Shown here piece after piece: positions 16,542 through 24,205 of a stretch of 27,164 nucleotides of DNA. The DNA is from a virus. The notes beneath the pieces were generated by a model. That model saw only the letters and a list, made by a program, of their open reading frames with translations. It did not search any database and was not told the DNA's origin. Location of the stretch: the IMG/VR virus record IMGVR_UViG_3300043398_000059, positions 1 to 27,164 of that record. One strand, 5' to 3'. Every line of letters starts with the position of its first letter. Positions within the stretch are counted from its first letter, which is position 1. A program made the translations under genes and the position numbers.

Positions 16542-17425
16542 GAATTATTCGGCCCTTCACGGTTGACGATACCAGCTTCACCAGCAGCACTGTGTCAGAG
16601 GCGTCCCCGGCTGCGTGGAACAGCGGCACGACCTATGCGATGGCCGATACCGTGTCGCTCAATCACCGGATCTACGAGAGCCTGCAAGCGGGCAATCTCA
16701 ACAAAGACCCGGCAACAGAAACCGCATGGTGGCTCGACACCGGCCCGACAAACCGCTGGGCGATGTTCGACAACGTGATGGGCACCGTCACCAGCGATGC
16801 CGACGAAATTGTTGTCGTGATCGATACGACCAGCCGGATCACATCGGTGGCGCTTCTCAATGTTTCAGGCGCAAGCGAGGTGACTGTCCTCGTCGAAAGC
16901 GGGGCGACCGAGGTTTATAACCAGACCCATACGTTCGTTTCATCGTTCGGCATTGATGACTGGTATCAGTATTTCTTTGCGCCGATTGACCGCAAGGCGA
17001 ACCTCGTCATCACCGATATCCCGCCATATGGCGCGGTGACTGTTACGGTCACGGTGACCGGCACAGGGTCGACGGTGGGCGTGGGCAATCTGATCCTTGG
17101 GCTCGACCGGGAAATCGGCTCGACCGTCTACGGCGCATCGCTCGGCATCGTCGATTATTCGACCAAGACAGCCGATGCATGGGGCAACTATTCGATCACC
17201 GAGCGCGCCTATTCGAGTAAGGGGCGCTTCACCGTCTGGATCGATAATACAGATATCGACAACACCATGTTGTTGCTGGCGACATATCGCGCCACGCCTG
17301 TTGTGTGGTATGGGGCCGATGACTATGCTAGTACGGCATTGTTCGGCTTTTATAGGGAGGCTGATATTTCTATTGCCTATCCTACGCAATCAATTCTCAC
17401 AATCGACATTGAAGGGCTGACCTGA
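16538..17425 (+). CDS. Tail tip protein with carbohydrate-binding-like N-terminus
   Basis: This 295-aa protein follows the tape measure by an ATGA overlap, the slot usually held by a distal tail protein. It opens with MRIIRPFTVDDTSFTSSTVS. Residues about 25-70 (AWNSGTTYAMADTVSLNHRI, YESLQAG, then AWWLDTGPTNRWAMFD) have the Trp/Tyr pattern of the small carbohydrate-binding CBM5/12-like fold. The rest is beta-rich and Thr/Val-rich and ends TQSILTIDIEGLT. It could bind the cell surface or act as a hub for the fibres downstream. The family is known to me only as phage tail-associated; the fold assignment is from pattern alone. Confidence 0.7.
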   Translation: MRIIRPFTVDDTSFTSSTVSEASPAAWNSGTTYAMADTVSLNHRIYESLQAGNLNKDPATETAWWLDTGPTNRWAMFDNVMGTVTSDADEIVVVIDTTSRITSVALLNVSGASEVTVLVESGATEVYNQTHTFVSSFGIDDWYQYFFAPIDRKANLVITDIPPYGAVTVTVTVTGTGSTVGVGNLILGLDREIGSTVYGASLGIVDYSTKTADAWGNYSITERAYSSKGRFTVWIDNTDIDNTMLLLATYRATPVVWYGADDYASTALFGFYREADISIAYPTQSILTIDIEGLT

Positions 17426-18294
17426 TGACCCTGCCGACGATTTCCGCCGCGCCCACTTTCCCGCAGAGACTGGTTGATACCGGGGACGCTTTTGTCACCA
17501 AGGCCGACGCTGCGAACCTGTGGCTGGAAGGTCTGCCGACCGAACTGAACGCCATGGCGACGGCGCTGGCGACAACCTACACTGCCGATAATTTCCTCGC
17601 CACATCGTCAACATCGTTGGCCATCACGGTTGCCAGCAAGACCTTTACAATCGAAACGGGCCGGATTTTCCAGCTTGGCCAGTTTGTCATCGCGGCATCG
17701 GCAGCGAACCCTGCCAACTATATGTTCGGGCAGGTGACGGCGCACAACAGCAGCACCGGCTCACTGACGGTTGATGTGCTGGCAATCGGCGGCTCCGGCA
17801 CAAAAACCGACTGGCTGATCTCATTGGCAGGGCCAAGGGGTGCGGCGGGAACGAATGGAACAAACGGCGTTGATGCCCCGCAATGGGCGACTATCGCATC
17901 GCAGAACACCACCAGCGGCACCAGCGTGTCATTTACGTCCATCGCGGCGACTTATCGCAATCTGTGTTTGGTGTTCAACGGGGTGTCAGGGACCGCCACG
18001 GGCGCGATGCAAATTGAGTTTTCGCACAACGGCTCAAGCTGGTCATCTGTGCTATCGGTATATAGCAGCACATCCGCCGCAAATACCTATTACGGTGGCA
18101 TCTTCATTCCAGATTATGCCAATACCACAGGCGGCTTGTGCGTGGTGGGCCTAGCCAATCTTTCGTCTGCACCATCCGCTGCAACTAACTCGGCTTCAAT
18201 AAATGGCATCGCCCGCCGCGTTGCAGGCGTTCAGGCGATCAGGATTAGCCTCACATCGTTTGATGCTGGGTCCATTGATCTGAGGGCCTGCTAA
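17425..18294 (+). CDS. Tail fibre or receptor-binding protein, paralogue A
   Basis: This 289-aa protein and the next gene are tandem paralogues of identical length. The N-terminus (PTISAAPTFPQRLVDTGDAF) is probably the tail-attachment part. Residues about 55-130 form a beta domain with AASAANPANYMFGQVTAHNS and GGSGTKTDWLISLAG. A short collagen-like Gly-X-Y run (GPRGAAGTNGTNG) follows, then a divergent C-terminal beta domain (about residues 150-289) that would be the receptor-binding head. Stop-start overlaps (TGATG before, TAATG after) keep it in the tail operon. Trimerisation through the Gly-rich stem is inferred. Confidence 0.75.
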   Translation: MTLPTISAAPTFPQRLVDTGDAFVTKADAANLWLEGLPTELNAMATALATTYTADNFLATSSTSLAITVASKTFTIETGRIFQLGQFVIAASAANPANYMFGQVTAHNSSTGSLTVDVLAIGGSGTKTDWLISLAGPRGAAGTNGTNGVDAPQWATIASQNTTSGTSVSFTSIAATYRNLCLVFNGVSGTATGAMQIEFSHNGSSWSSVLSVYSSTSAANTYYGGIFIPDYANTTGGLCVVGLANLSSAPSAATNSASINGIARRVAGVQAIRISLTSFDAGSIDLRAC

Positions 18295-19163
18295 TGGCTG
18301 TCCCGTCCATCGCCACATGCCCTGCCGCACCAAACCGGCTAACCGATGCGGAAGCGGCGTGGATCACCGCGAGCGATACGTTTTTTGCCTATATGGGCGG
18401 GATCGACGACACCTATAACACCTATGCGACAAGCCGCGCCGCTGCGATGCTCACCGATGGCTTTATCGGATCATCATCAACGTCTTTCGCCATCGGCACC
18501 GGGTCAAAGGCCTTTACCGTTTCGGCATTGCTGCAATTTGCGGCGAATGACTATGTGGCCATCGCCAGTGCGGCCAATCCTGCCAACTATATGTTTGGTC
18601 AGGTCACCAGTTATTCCGGCACAACCTTGACCGTCAACGTCACCGGCACGGGAGGCAGCGGCACCAAGACTGACTGGATCATCGCGCTGTCGAAAGTCAC
18701 GGGCGAGGCCGGGGCAAATGGCACCAATGGGACGGATGGCAGCAAGGGTGACTGGACGACATTGGCCACCACTGCCGCAAGCGGCGCGTCAGTAACCTTT
18801 AGCAGCATTTCATCCGCCTATCGGGACTTGGAAATCATCTTCGATGCGGTGTCTGGCAGTTCCGCCGCTACATTTTCAATCCTCGCTTCGGCGGATGGCG
18901 GAAGCACCACGGCCAGCAATACCGTGACCTCCTTTGGTGGCGGGTCAGATACCGTCACCGGGGAAATGTTATTTATCGATTACAATTTTGCAAACGGCAT
19001 AGCCATCGTCTCGGGCATGAACCTCGGGGCCGCCCCCACAGCAACATCTTACGGCGCTAATCCCGGTCTGGCGCGGCGCATGGGCGGCGCGATCAACTGG
19101 TTGCAGGCAACCGTTTCCGCAGGGACTTTTGACAGCGGCAACTTCATTTTGAGGGCACGATAA
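18294..19163 (+). CDS. Tail fibre or receptor-binding protein, paralogue B
   Basis: This 289-aa protein shares with paralogue A the N-terminal PSIATCPAAPNRLTDAEAAW region, the central AIASAANPANYMFGQVTS with GGSGTKTDWIIAL, and a collagen-like GEAGANGTNGTDGSKG stem. The C-terminal heads are far less alike, although both have a SISSAYRDLEIIFD/SIAATYRNLCLVFN-type strand and end with a short [N/D]FILRA/IDLRA motif. It therefore looks like a duplicated fibre whose tips have diverged for different ligands, or a heteromeric pair. Start and stop lie in TAATG overlaps. Confidence 0.75.
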   Translation: MAVPSIATCPAAPNRLTDAEAAWITASDTFFAYMGGIDDTYNTYATSRAAAMLTDGFIGSSSTSFAIGTGSKAFTVSALLQFAANDYVAIASAANPANYMFGQVTSYSGTTLTVNVTGTGGSGTKTDWIIALSKVTGEAGANGTNGTDGSKGDWTTLATTAASGASVTFSSISSAYRDLEIIFDAVSGSSAATFSILASADGGSTTASNTVTSFGGGSDTVTGEMLFIDYNFANGIAIVSGMNLGAAPTATSYGANPGLARRMGGAINWLQATVSAGTFDSGNFILRAR

Positions 19164-19621
19164 TGACCAGAAAGATATTCGACTGCGCACTTGGGCGCGA
19201 ACTGACCGATGAAGAAGCGGACGAAATGTTCCCGATCGTGCCGGTTCCGTTGGCCGATCAGAAGGCAATCAAGTGGACCGAAACCAAGGGCCGACGCGAT
19301 ATGGCAATCGACGCGGGCGTGACGGTCGCGGGCATCGGCACTTTCGATAGCGATGCGACCAGTCGGGCCAATATCAACGGTGCGGTGACCATGGCGCTGA
19401 TCGCACAGAGCGCGGGCGCTCCGTTTTCGATCACATGGAAGCTGGCAGATAACACCATCGCCATGATGAACGCGGCGCAAATGATCGCGGTCGGTGTCGC
19501 GGTGGGGCAGCATGTCGCGCTGTGCCATGCCAACGCGCAAAGCCTCGGCGTGGCGATCACCGGTGCATCGGATGAAGCGGCGCTATCAGCAGTCAACGTC
19601 AATGCAGGATGGCCAGCCTGA
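19163..19621 (+). CDS. DUF4376-type tail accessory protein
   Basis: This 152-aa protein has an N-terminal segment (KIFDCALGRELTDEEADEMF) followed by a domain matching DUF4376: RRDMAIDAGVTVAGIGTFDS, SRANINGAVTMAL, WKLADNTIAMMNAAQMIAVG and HVALCHANA. Proteins with this domain sit beside tail fibres in many phages and may be tail or fibre assembly factors. It begins at a TAATG overlap, is soluble and has no membrane segment. It ends at a TGATG overlap with the large fibre gene. Confidence 0.82.
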   Translation: MTRKIFDCALGRELTDEEADEMFPIVPVPLADQKAIKWTETKGRRDMAIDAGVTVAGIGTFDSDATSRANINGAVTMALIAQSAGAPFSITWKLADNTIAMMNAAQMIAVGVAVGQHVALCHANAQSLGVAITGASDEAALSAVNVNAGWPA

Positions 19622-21417
19622 TGTTGAAATTCCGCAAACGGGTTCCAAGCACTGTCACCGCTCCGGCGGCTGAACTGCTGCGCCTGTTTGTTGACGACAA
19701 CGGTGATTTTCAGGTCATGGACGATACCGGGGCGACCGTGCCGCTGGTATCGGCAGGCGCGGCGACATGGGGCGGGATCACCGGCACCTTGTCATCGCAG
19801 ACCGATCTGAACTCGGCGCTAGGGGCCAAGCAGGACACGCTTGTCTCGGCCACCAATATCAAGACCGTCAACGGATCAACGATACTCGGCTCTGGTAATC
19901 TGGTGGTCGGCGGGACGCTGGCCGATGGCGACTATGGCGATATCACCGTTTCGGGTTCGGGAACGGTGTTCAATCTCGATGCGGGCGTGGTCGGCACCAC
20001 CGAGATAGCAGACGACGCGGTGACGCTGGCCAAGATGGCCAATATGGCAACCGCCTCGCTGCTGGGCCGCTCGACAGCGGGCACGGGCGATCCCGAGGTA
20101 TTGAGCGCCGCAACGGCCCGGACCCTGCTGAACGTGGCGGACGGTGCGACCGCCAACACCGGCACTGTCACCAGCGTGGCGCTTTCCGCGCCTACCGGCC
20201 TAACTGTAGGCGGCTCTCCGGTCACAACTACCGGCACCTTGGCCCTGACTTTGACGGCGGGATATATGATCCCGACCAGTGCGGACGTTGGTAACGGCGT
20301 TACTGCATTCGGATGGGGCAACCATGCCAGCGCGGGCTATCAGGCTGGCGATGCCATGCTGACCGATATTTCGGCGCTGGCTGACCCTAATGCGGATAGG
20401 TTGCTTTTCTGGGACGACAGCGCGGGCGCGATCACTTGGCTGACGCTCGGCACCAATCTTTCAATCAGCGGCACCACGATTAATGCAAGCGGCGGTGGCG
20501 GTGGGCTGACCTACTGGACGGAAGCCGAGAGCATCAGCGCGCCTAACGGGACGGTCTACGCAAACAGTCTGACAGCCACCAGTGGGGCGACAAATGCCGA
20601 CGCGGTGTTCGGCCCGAAAGGCACGGGCGCGTTCCAGTTGCAGGTTGCAGATAATACCAATACTGGCGGGAACAAGCGCGGCGACTATGCGGTCGATTTG
20701 CAGACAAACCGGAACGATGCGGCGCAAGTTGCGTCTGGTGTGTCGGCTTTTGCTGCGGGTTATGCCAATACCGCATCTGGCGACTATTCAGTGGCATCCG
20801 GCTCAAATAATATATCCAGTGGTTCCGGTTCCGTGGCGATGGGAATTGGCAATACATCAAGTGGCACCAGATCGGTCACTTTTGGTTCTTATTGCACGGC
20901 ATCTGCAGCAAATTCCATTGCAATGGGCGGCGGTGCGGTTTCGGATGCAATCGGTTCTGTCGCCCTAGGCGTTGCGGACACCAGAGGTGTAAAAGGTGTG
21001 GTGAAATGGTCTGGCTATGCCGCGTCCAAGCAATCCGGCGAGTATGGCCTAGTTGCCACCACAGCCGATGCTACGCCCAAAGTGGCCACGACGATGGGCG
21101 GCGCGGCGGCAGGCACCAATCAGATATATCTGCCTAGCAACCCGTCGATGGTGACGTTTATGGCCATGGTTCAGGGCCATTCGGGCGCGGCGTGGGCCAG
21201 CTACATCCTGAAAGGCAGTGCCAAGCGCACGACAGCCGGGACAACGGCGATTGTCGGCACGGTGGTCAAAGAGATTTTGCATGAGACGGTTTCGGGATGG
21301 GATGTTTCGGCCACGGCTGACACCACAAATGACTGCATTGCGTTCACCGTAACCGGCGCGGCGGCAACCAGCATCGAATGGGTCATCCGCGTATCGACAG
21401 TGGAGTATAACGGATGA
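19621..21417 (+). CDS. Large tail fibre with YadA-like head repeats
   Basis: This 598-aa fibre starts MLKFRKRVPSTVTAPAAELL, has Thr/Gly/Ser-rich beta structure and short shaft motifs (KQDTLVSATNIKTVNGSTIL is a common fibre element; GNHASAGYQ another). Residues 373-456 form six exact 14-residue repeats of the type GxxSVAxGxxNTxS, which is the YadA head beta-roll pattern. The C-terminal 140 residues are a different beta domain. An ATG at 19609 would add four residues; 19621 is preferred because it overlaps the previous stop as TGATG like its neighbours and has AGGA 11 bases upstream. The fibre is probably trimeric. Confidence 0.85.
   Translation: MLKFRKRVPSTVTAPAAELLRLFVDDNGDFQVMDDTGATVPLVSAGAATWGGITGTLSSQTDLNSALGAKQDTLVSATNIKTVNGSTILGSGNLVVGGTLADGDYGDITVSGSGTVFNLDAGVVGTTEIADDAVTLAKMANMATASLLGRSTAGTGDPEVLSAATARTLLNVADGATANTGTVTSVALSAPTGLTVGGSPVTTTGTLALTLTAGYMIPTSADVGNGVTAFGWGNHASAGYQAGDAMLTDISALADPNADRLLFWDDSAGAITWLTLGTNLSISGTTINASGGGGGLTYWTEAESISAPNGTVYANSLTATSGATNADAVFGPKGTGAFQLQVADNTNTGGNKRGDYAVDLQTNRNDAAQVASGVSAFAAGYANTASGDYSVASGSNNISSGSGSVAMGIGNTSSGTRSVTFGSYCTASAANSIAMGGGAVSDAIGSVALGVADTRGVKGVVKWSGYAASKQSGEYGLVATTADATPKVATTMGGAAAGTNQIYLPSNPSMVTFMAMVQGHSGAAWASYILKGSAKRTTAGTTAIVGTVVKEILHETVSGWDVSATADTTNDCIAFTVTGAAATSIEWVIRVSTVEYNG
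20737..20988 (+). repeat. Six 14-residue YadA-type head repeats
   Basis: Six consecutive 14-residue units encode GVSAFAAGYANTAS, GDYSVASGSNNISS, GSGSVAMGIGNTSS, GTRSVTFGSYCTAS, AANSIAMGGGAVSD and AIGSVALGVADTRG. The Ser-Val/Ile-Ala-x-Gly core is the left-handed beta-roll pattern of trimeric autotransporter heads. Confidence 0.9.
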
Positions 21418-22127
21418 GCCTCCAGCTAAACCACTCCACCGACACGATCACGCCGAGCGGCGGGACGCTGGATATTGTCGGCGCGATGACATTATCAGGC
21501 GGCGCGCTGGTGGCCGCCGCATGGCCGGTGGGCGCGGTGTTTATCAGCGTTGTCTCCACCAACCCGGCAACGCTGCTCGGCTTTGGCACATGGGCCGCAT
21601 TCGGCGACGGCCGGGTGCTGGTGGGCCTGAACAGCGGTGATGCTGACTTTGACACGGTGGAAGAAACGGGCGGCGCAAAGACTGTTGCGGCGGCAGGAAC
21701 GAACAGCGGCGGGGCTGTCGCGGCACACGCGGCGCATACTCACTCCGTCACCAGCGACGTATCGGTCGCGGCGCACGCCAGCCACACGCACACCTATACC
21801 GATGTGCCTAACCATACCCACCCGCACAATATTCAGGGCGGCACCACGGGCAGCACCACCGGCACCAACGTCATGGGGTCAACGGCAACGGGCGGATCGT
21901 CCCGCGCCATGGCGATTGCTACCAGCAACCCGACGGGCGGCGTGGCAACCGGCACTACGGCAGGGCCGAGCGCCAGCTTGACCCATACTATGACAAACAA
22001 CGCGGTTACGTCCGGCAACCCTAGTGCCAGCCTGACCCATACCGTCACCGACCCCACCTTCACCGGCAGCGCCACCAGTGTCGTTCAGCCGTATATCGTC
22101 GTTTATATGTGGAAAAGGACCGCGTGA
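21414..22127 (+). CDS. Tail protein with gp10/gp12-like HxH C-terminal domain
   Basis: This 237-aa protein contains AAWPVGAVFISVVSTNPATL, LGFGTWAAFGDGRVLVGLNS and EETGGAKTV, a combination typical of the T4 gp10/gp12-like collar fold found on many short tail fibres. Its middle is rich in His-x-His motifs (AHTHS, SHTHT, NHTHPH), which in relatives bind metal on the trimer axis. It ends with VVQPYIVVYMWKRTA, the usual terminal strand. ATGA couples it to the large fibre. Two imperfect SASLTHT repeats occur in the C-terminal part. The likely role is a receptor-binding tip or a fibre cap. Confidence 0.85.
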   Translation: MSLQLNHSTDTITPSGGTLDIVGAMTLSGGALVAAAWPVGAVFISVVSTNPATLLGFGTWAAFGDGRVLVGLNSGDADFDTVEETGGAKTVAAAGTNSGGAVAAHAAHTHSVTSDVSVAAHASHTHTYTDVPNHTHPHNIQGGTTGSTTGTNVMGSTATGGSSRAMAIATSNPTGGVATGTTAGPSASLTHTMTNNAVTSGNPSASLTHTVTDPTFTGSATSVVQPYIVVYMWKRTA

Positions 22128-22454
22128 ATGAGGGGGCAAGAGAATAAACCAATCACCCATGAGGATATCCACGCAAGGCTGGCCTCGGGACAACAAAGGT
22201 TCGCGCATGTGGAAGATGTTTTAGCCAAGGTCGAAGCCGCGTTGTCGCAGGTGATCAAAGGTCAGGATGAATTCCGCGCCACGATCAAGCCGATTAGCGA
22301 TGATATTGCCGAGATCAAAAGTATGGTCAGCGTGTGGAAGGCTGCCGGGGTGCTTGGCAAGGCTGTAAAGTGGCTTAGCGGTCTCGCGGCGGGCCTTGTC
22401 GTGATTTGGGTGTTTGCCAAGGCAGGGGCCAAGGCTCTAGCAGGAGGTTTGTGA
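22128..22454 (+). CDS. Membrane-anchored XhlA-like lysis protein
   Basis: This 108-aa protein has a polar coiled-coil N-terminus (about residues 10-75, including HARLASGQQRFAHVEDVLAK) and one hydrophobic C-terminal segment (VKWLSGLAAGLVVIWVFA). This arrangement is like hemolysin XhlA-type proteins that accompany holins. It directly follows the last tail gene (stop TGA, then ATG) and precedes the holin-like gene, opening the lysis cassette. Which protein times lysis cannot be decided from sequence. Confidence 0.65.
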   Translation: MRGQENKPITHEDIHARLASGQQRFAHVEDVLAKVEAALSQVIKGQDEFRATIKPISDDIAEIKSMVSVWKAAGVLGKAVKWLSGLAAGLVVIWVFAKAGAKALAGGL

Positions 22455-22455
22455 A

Positions 22456-22638
22456 ATGGTGAAAGTCAAAGCGTTCCTCGCCCGCGAATGGGCGATGTTG
22501 TCCACCAAGTTCGGCACGGTGCTGGTGGCGATCAGCAGCACTGCGCCTTTGTACGCGCAATTTGACCAGCGCATTGCCTACGCGGGCGCGGCTGCGGGTG
22601 TGTTGCTGGTGCTCTATCGGGGGAAGACCAATGGTTAG
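22456..22638 (+). CDS. Small holin-like membrane protein
   Basis: This 60-aa protein has two moderately hydrophobic segments (FGTVLVAISSTAPLYA and RIAYAGAAAGVLLVLY) with a short polar turn between them and basic residues at both ends. A perfect AGGAGG lies 8 bases before the ATG. It overlaps the endolysin start by 8 bp. Size, topology and neighbours indicate the holin or pinholin that would trigger lysis; a SAR endolysin partner favours a small-lesion pinholin. No family was recognised with certainty. Confidence 0.68.
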   Translation: MVKVKAFLAREWAMLSTKFGTVLVAISSTAPLYAQFDQRIAYAGAAAGVLLVLYRGKTNG

Positions 22639-23140
22639 TGCAAGCGCCTTGTCTCCATCGCCGCCGCCGATCAAAAAGCCGCCATCTGGCAAACTGGTCG
22701 CGCTGATTGGCGGGCCTGCCGCCTTGCTCACCGTGGCTATAGTGGGCCAGTTTGAGGGCAAGCGGAATGATCCGTATTTTGACATCGTTCACGTCCAGAC
22801 CGTTTGCTACGGCGAAACCCGCGTCGAGATGCGCCGCTATAGCGATGCCGAATGCAAGGCCATGCTATCCGATGGGCTGGCAGACTTCGCCAAGCCGGTT
22901 CTGGACCGCAATCCGGAATTGCGCGGCCATGATAACCAGCTCGCGGCGGCAATCTCGCTTGCCTACAATATCGGCGGCACAAACTATCGCAAGTCCACCG
23001 TGGCGCGGCAATTCAGCGCGGGCCGGTGGAAAGATGCCTGCAATGCCTTCATGGCATGGTCAATGGCTGGCGGAAAGCGGGTGCAAGGTCTGGTCAATCG
23101 CCGCAACACTGAGCGGCAGTTGTGTTTGAAGGGGTTGTGA
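22631..23140 (+). CDS. SAR-type endolysin, GH24 lysozyme
   Basis: This 169-aa muramidase would cut peptidoglycan between MurNAc and GlcNAc. A short Pro-rich, basic N-terminus precedes a weakly hydrophobic helix with many Gly/Ala (LVALIGGPAALLTVAIVGQF, residues 22-41), typical of a signal-anchor-release sequence. The catalytic triad has T4 lysozyme spacing: E42, D51 and T57 (E to D 9, E to T 15). No Cys lies in the anchor, so activation would be by refolding rather than disulfide exchange; the catalytic Glu sits right after the anchor. The ATG at 22631 overlaps the holin; a longer frame upstream is a shadow. Confidence 0.93.
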   Translation: MVSASALSPSPPPIKKPPSGKLVALIGGPAALLTVAIVGQFEGKRNDPYFDIVHVQTVCYGETRVEMRRYSDAECKAMLSDGLADFAKPVLDRNPELRGHDNQLAAAISLAYNIGGTNYRKSTVARQFSAGRWKDACNAFMAWSMAGGKRVQGLVNRRNTERQLCLKGL

Positions 23141-23445
23141 TGACCGTCATATCCCTCGCCAAAGCTCGCGAAGAACGCCAACCGCATTGGGAAGGTGAGT
23201 GCATCTGCCTAGCTTGCAATCACACTTGGCGCGGTATCGGTCCTATAGGGACGATCAGCGGCCTCGATTGCCCGTCCTGTTCACTTCCGCAAGGCCACAC
23301 GCGATGGCCATTCGGCGGGCCTGATGATGCACTTATTCTGCAATGCAAGTGCGGCTCTGAGGCGATGACAGCCTACAAAAAGGGCGGCAAGTTCTGGGTC
23401 AAATGCATGGGCTGCGGAACCGATCAAACGGAGGTTTTTTTATGA
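23140..23445 (+). CDS. Double zinc-ribbon protein
   Basis: This 101-aa protein carries two likely zinc sites: C23/C26 with C44/C47 (CLAC and CPSC) and C69/C71 with C89/C92 (CKCG and CMGC). Each pair of knuckles is separated by 17 to 18 residues, as in rubredoxin-like zinc ribbons. No enzyme motif is present. It starts at a TGATG overlap with the endolysin and is therefore an accessory gene inserted in the lysis cassette. Similar small phage zinc-ribbon proteins exist; their role is unknown to me, and DNA, RNA or protein binding are all possible. Confidence 0.82.
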   Translation: MTVISLAKAREERQPHWEGECICLACNHTWRGIGPIGTISGLDCPSCSLPQGHTRWPFGGPDDALILQCKCGSEAMTAYKKGGKFWVKCMGCGTDQTEVFL

Positions 23446-23657
23446 CGGATGAACAGATCAAACACATGGCGGCGCGTTTTCTAATGTGGAAGCTGCCGAA
23501 GCCATTCCGGCCTGACAACTTTATCACATTCGTACCACCCGCTCCGTTGAACCCCGGCACCCCCTACGAAACCGATTTATGGCCGACTGGCACGAACCTT
23601 TGGGGTTACACCGAAGCCGAAGCGATGGTGCGCCATATGGTCGAGGGCCTGTGGTGA
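23442..23657 (+). CDS. Conserved-looking small phage protein
   Basis: This 71-aa protein begins MTDEQIKHMAARFLMWKLPK, continues with FRPDNFITFVPPAPLNPGTP and PTGTNLWGYTEA, and ends MVRHMVEGLW. I have seen this architecture (helix, Pro-rich turn, a PxGTNL motif, then AxAMVRHM[V/L]EGL) in small proteins from many alphaproteobacterial phages, but no function is known to me. GGAGG lies before the ATG, and the start overlaps the previous stop (ATGA). It overlaps the i-spanin start (GTGA). Confidence 0.82.
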   Translation: MTDEQIKHMAARFLMWKLPKPFRPDNFITFVPPAPLNPGTPYETDLWPTGTNLWGYTEAEAMVRHMVEGLW

Positions 23658-24205
23658 TCCTCCTCCGCTTACTCGGCTTTGCGTCATGGCTCAAAAACGC
23701 CGCTCTAAGCGTGTTCGGCTTGGTCCGGGCCTATCCCTTACAAGCGGCGCTTATCGTCGCTCTGGTGGCTGCTGGCTGGCAATGGCGGGGCAAGCAACAG
23801 GCTTTGGCGCAACTAGCCGCTATGGAAGCCGCGCAAGTCACCGCAACCGAAAACCAGATTGCCGTTAATCACGCGCCTGCCGCTAAGTCGCAGGCCATTG
23901 CCGAAAGGTCAAACGCCGATGCGCCTGAATACTATGCGAGGGGCCGCGCTGCTGGCCTTGCTTATGCCAATGCTCACCGCGTGCGGGCCAAAGCATGTAG
24001 CCCCGTCAATCCCGGTTTGCCCGGAACCGATAACCCTGCCCCGGTCAATGACAGATCCGGTCCAGATGCCGACATGGTTGCCCTATCCCGCACCGACTTC
24101 GACCTCCTCACCGGAAACAGCCTCCGCCTCGCAAAAGTGCAACAGGACGCGCAATCCCTGATCGATGCTGGTGTGGCTATTCCTGCGGTGGAGTTTGGGC
24201 GTTAG
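23654..24205 (+). CDS. Inner-membrane spanin (Rz-like)
   Basis: This 183-aa protein would be the inner-membrane half of the spanin that fuses inner and outer membranes in the last step of lysis. A cytoplasmic N-terminus is followed by a transmembrane helix at about residues 26-44 (AYPLQAALIVALVAAGWQW) and an Ala/Gln-rich periplasmic helix. A Pro-rich linker and a final helix make up the C-terminus. The start is taken as GTG 23654, overlapping the previous TGA; GTG 23651 is adjacent. A complete outer-membrane lipoprotein gene is nested in the +1 frame, which strongly supports the call. Confidence 0.85.
   Translation: MILLRLLGFASWLKNAALSVFGLVRAYPLQAALIVALVAAGWQWRGKQQALAQLAAMEAAQVTATENQIAVNHAPAAKSQAIAERSNADAPEYYARGRAAGLAYANAHRVRAKACSPVNPGLPGTDNPAPVNDRSGPDADMVALSRTDFDLLTGNSLRLAKVQQDAQSLIDAGVAIPAVEFGR
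23919..24161 (+). CDS. Outer-membrane spanin lipoprotein (Rz1-like), nested
   Basis: This 80-aa lipoprotein lies entirely inside the i-spanin gene in the +1 frame. A basic start (MRLNTMRG) leads to a hydrophobic signal (AALLALLMPMLTA) and a lipobox ending in LTA-C at residue 22. The mature protein of about 59 residues is rich in Pro and small polar residues, as expected for Rz1. AAAGG stands about 10 bases before the ATG at 23919. A second Met at residue 6 is an alternative start. The frame is open farther upstream, but that part lacks a signal. Confidence 0.88.
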   Translation: MRLNTMRGAALLALLMPMLTACGPKHVAPSIPVCPEPITLPRSMTDPVQMPTWLPYPAPTSTSSPETASASQKCNRTRNP

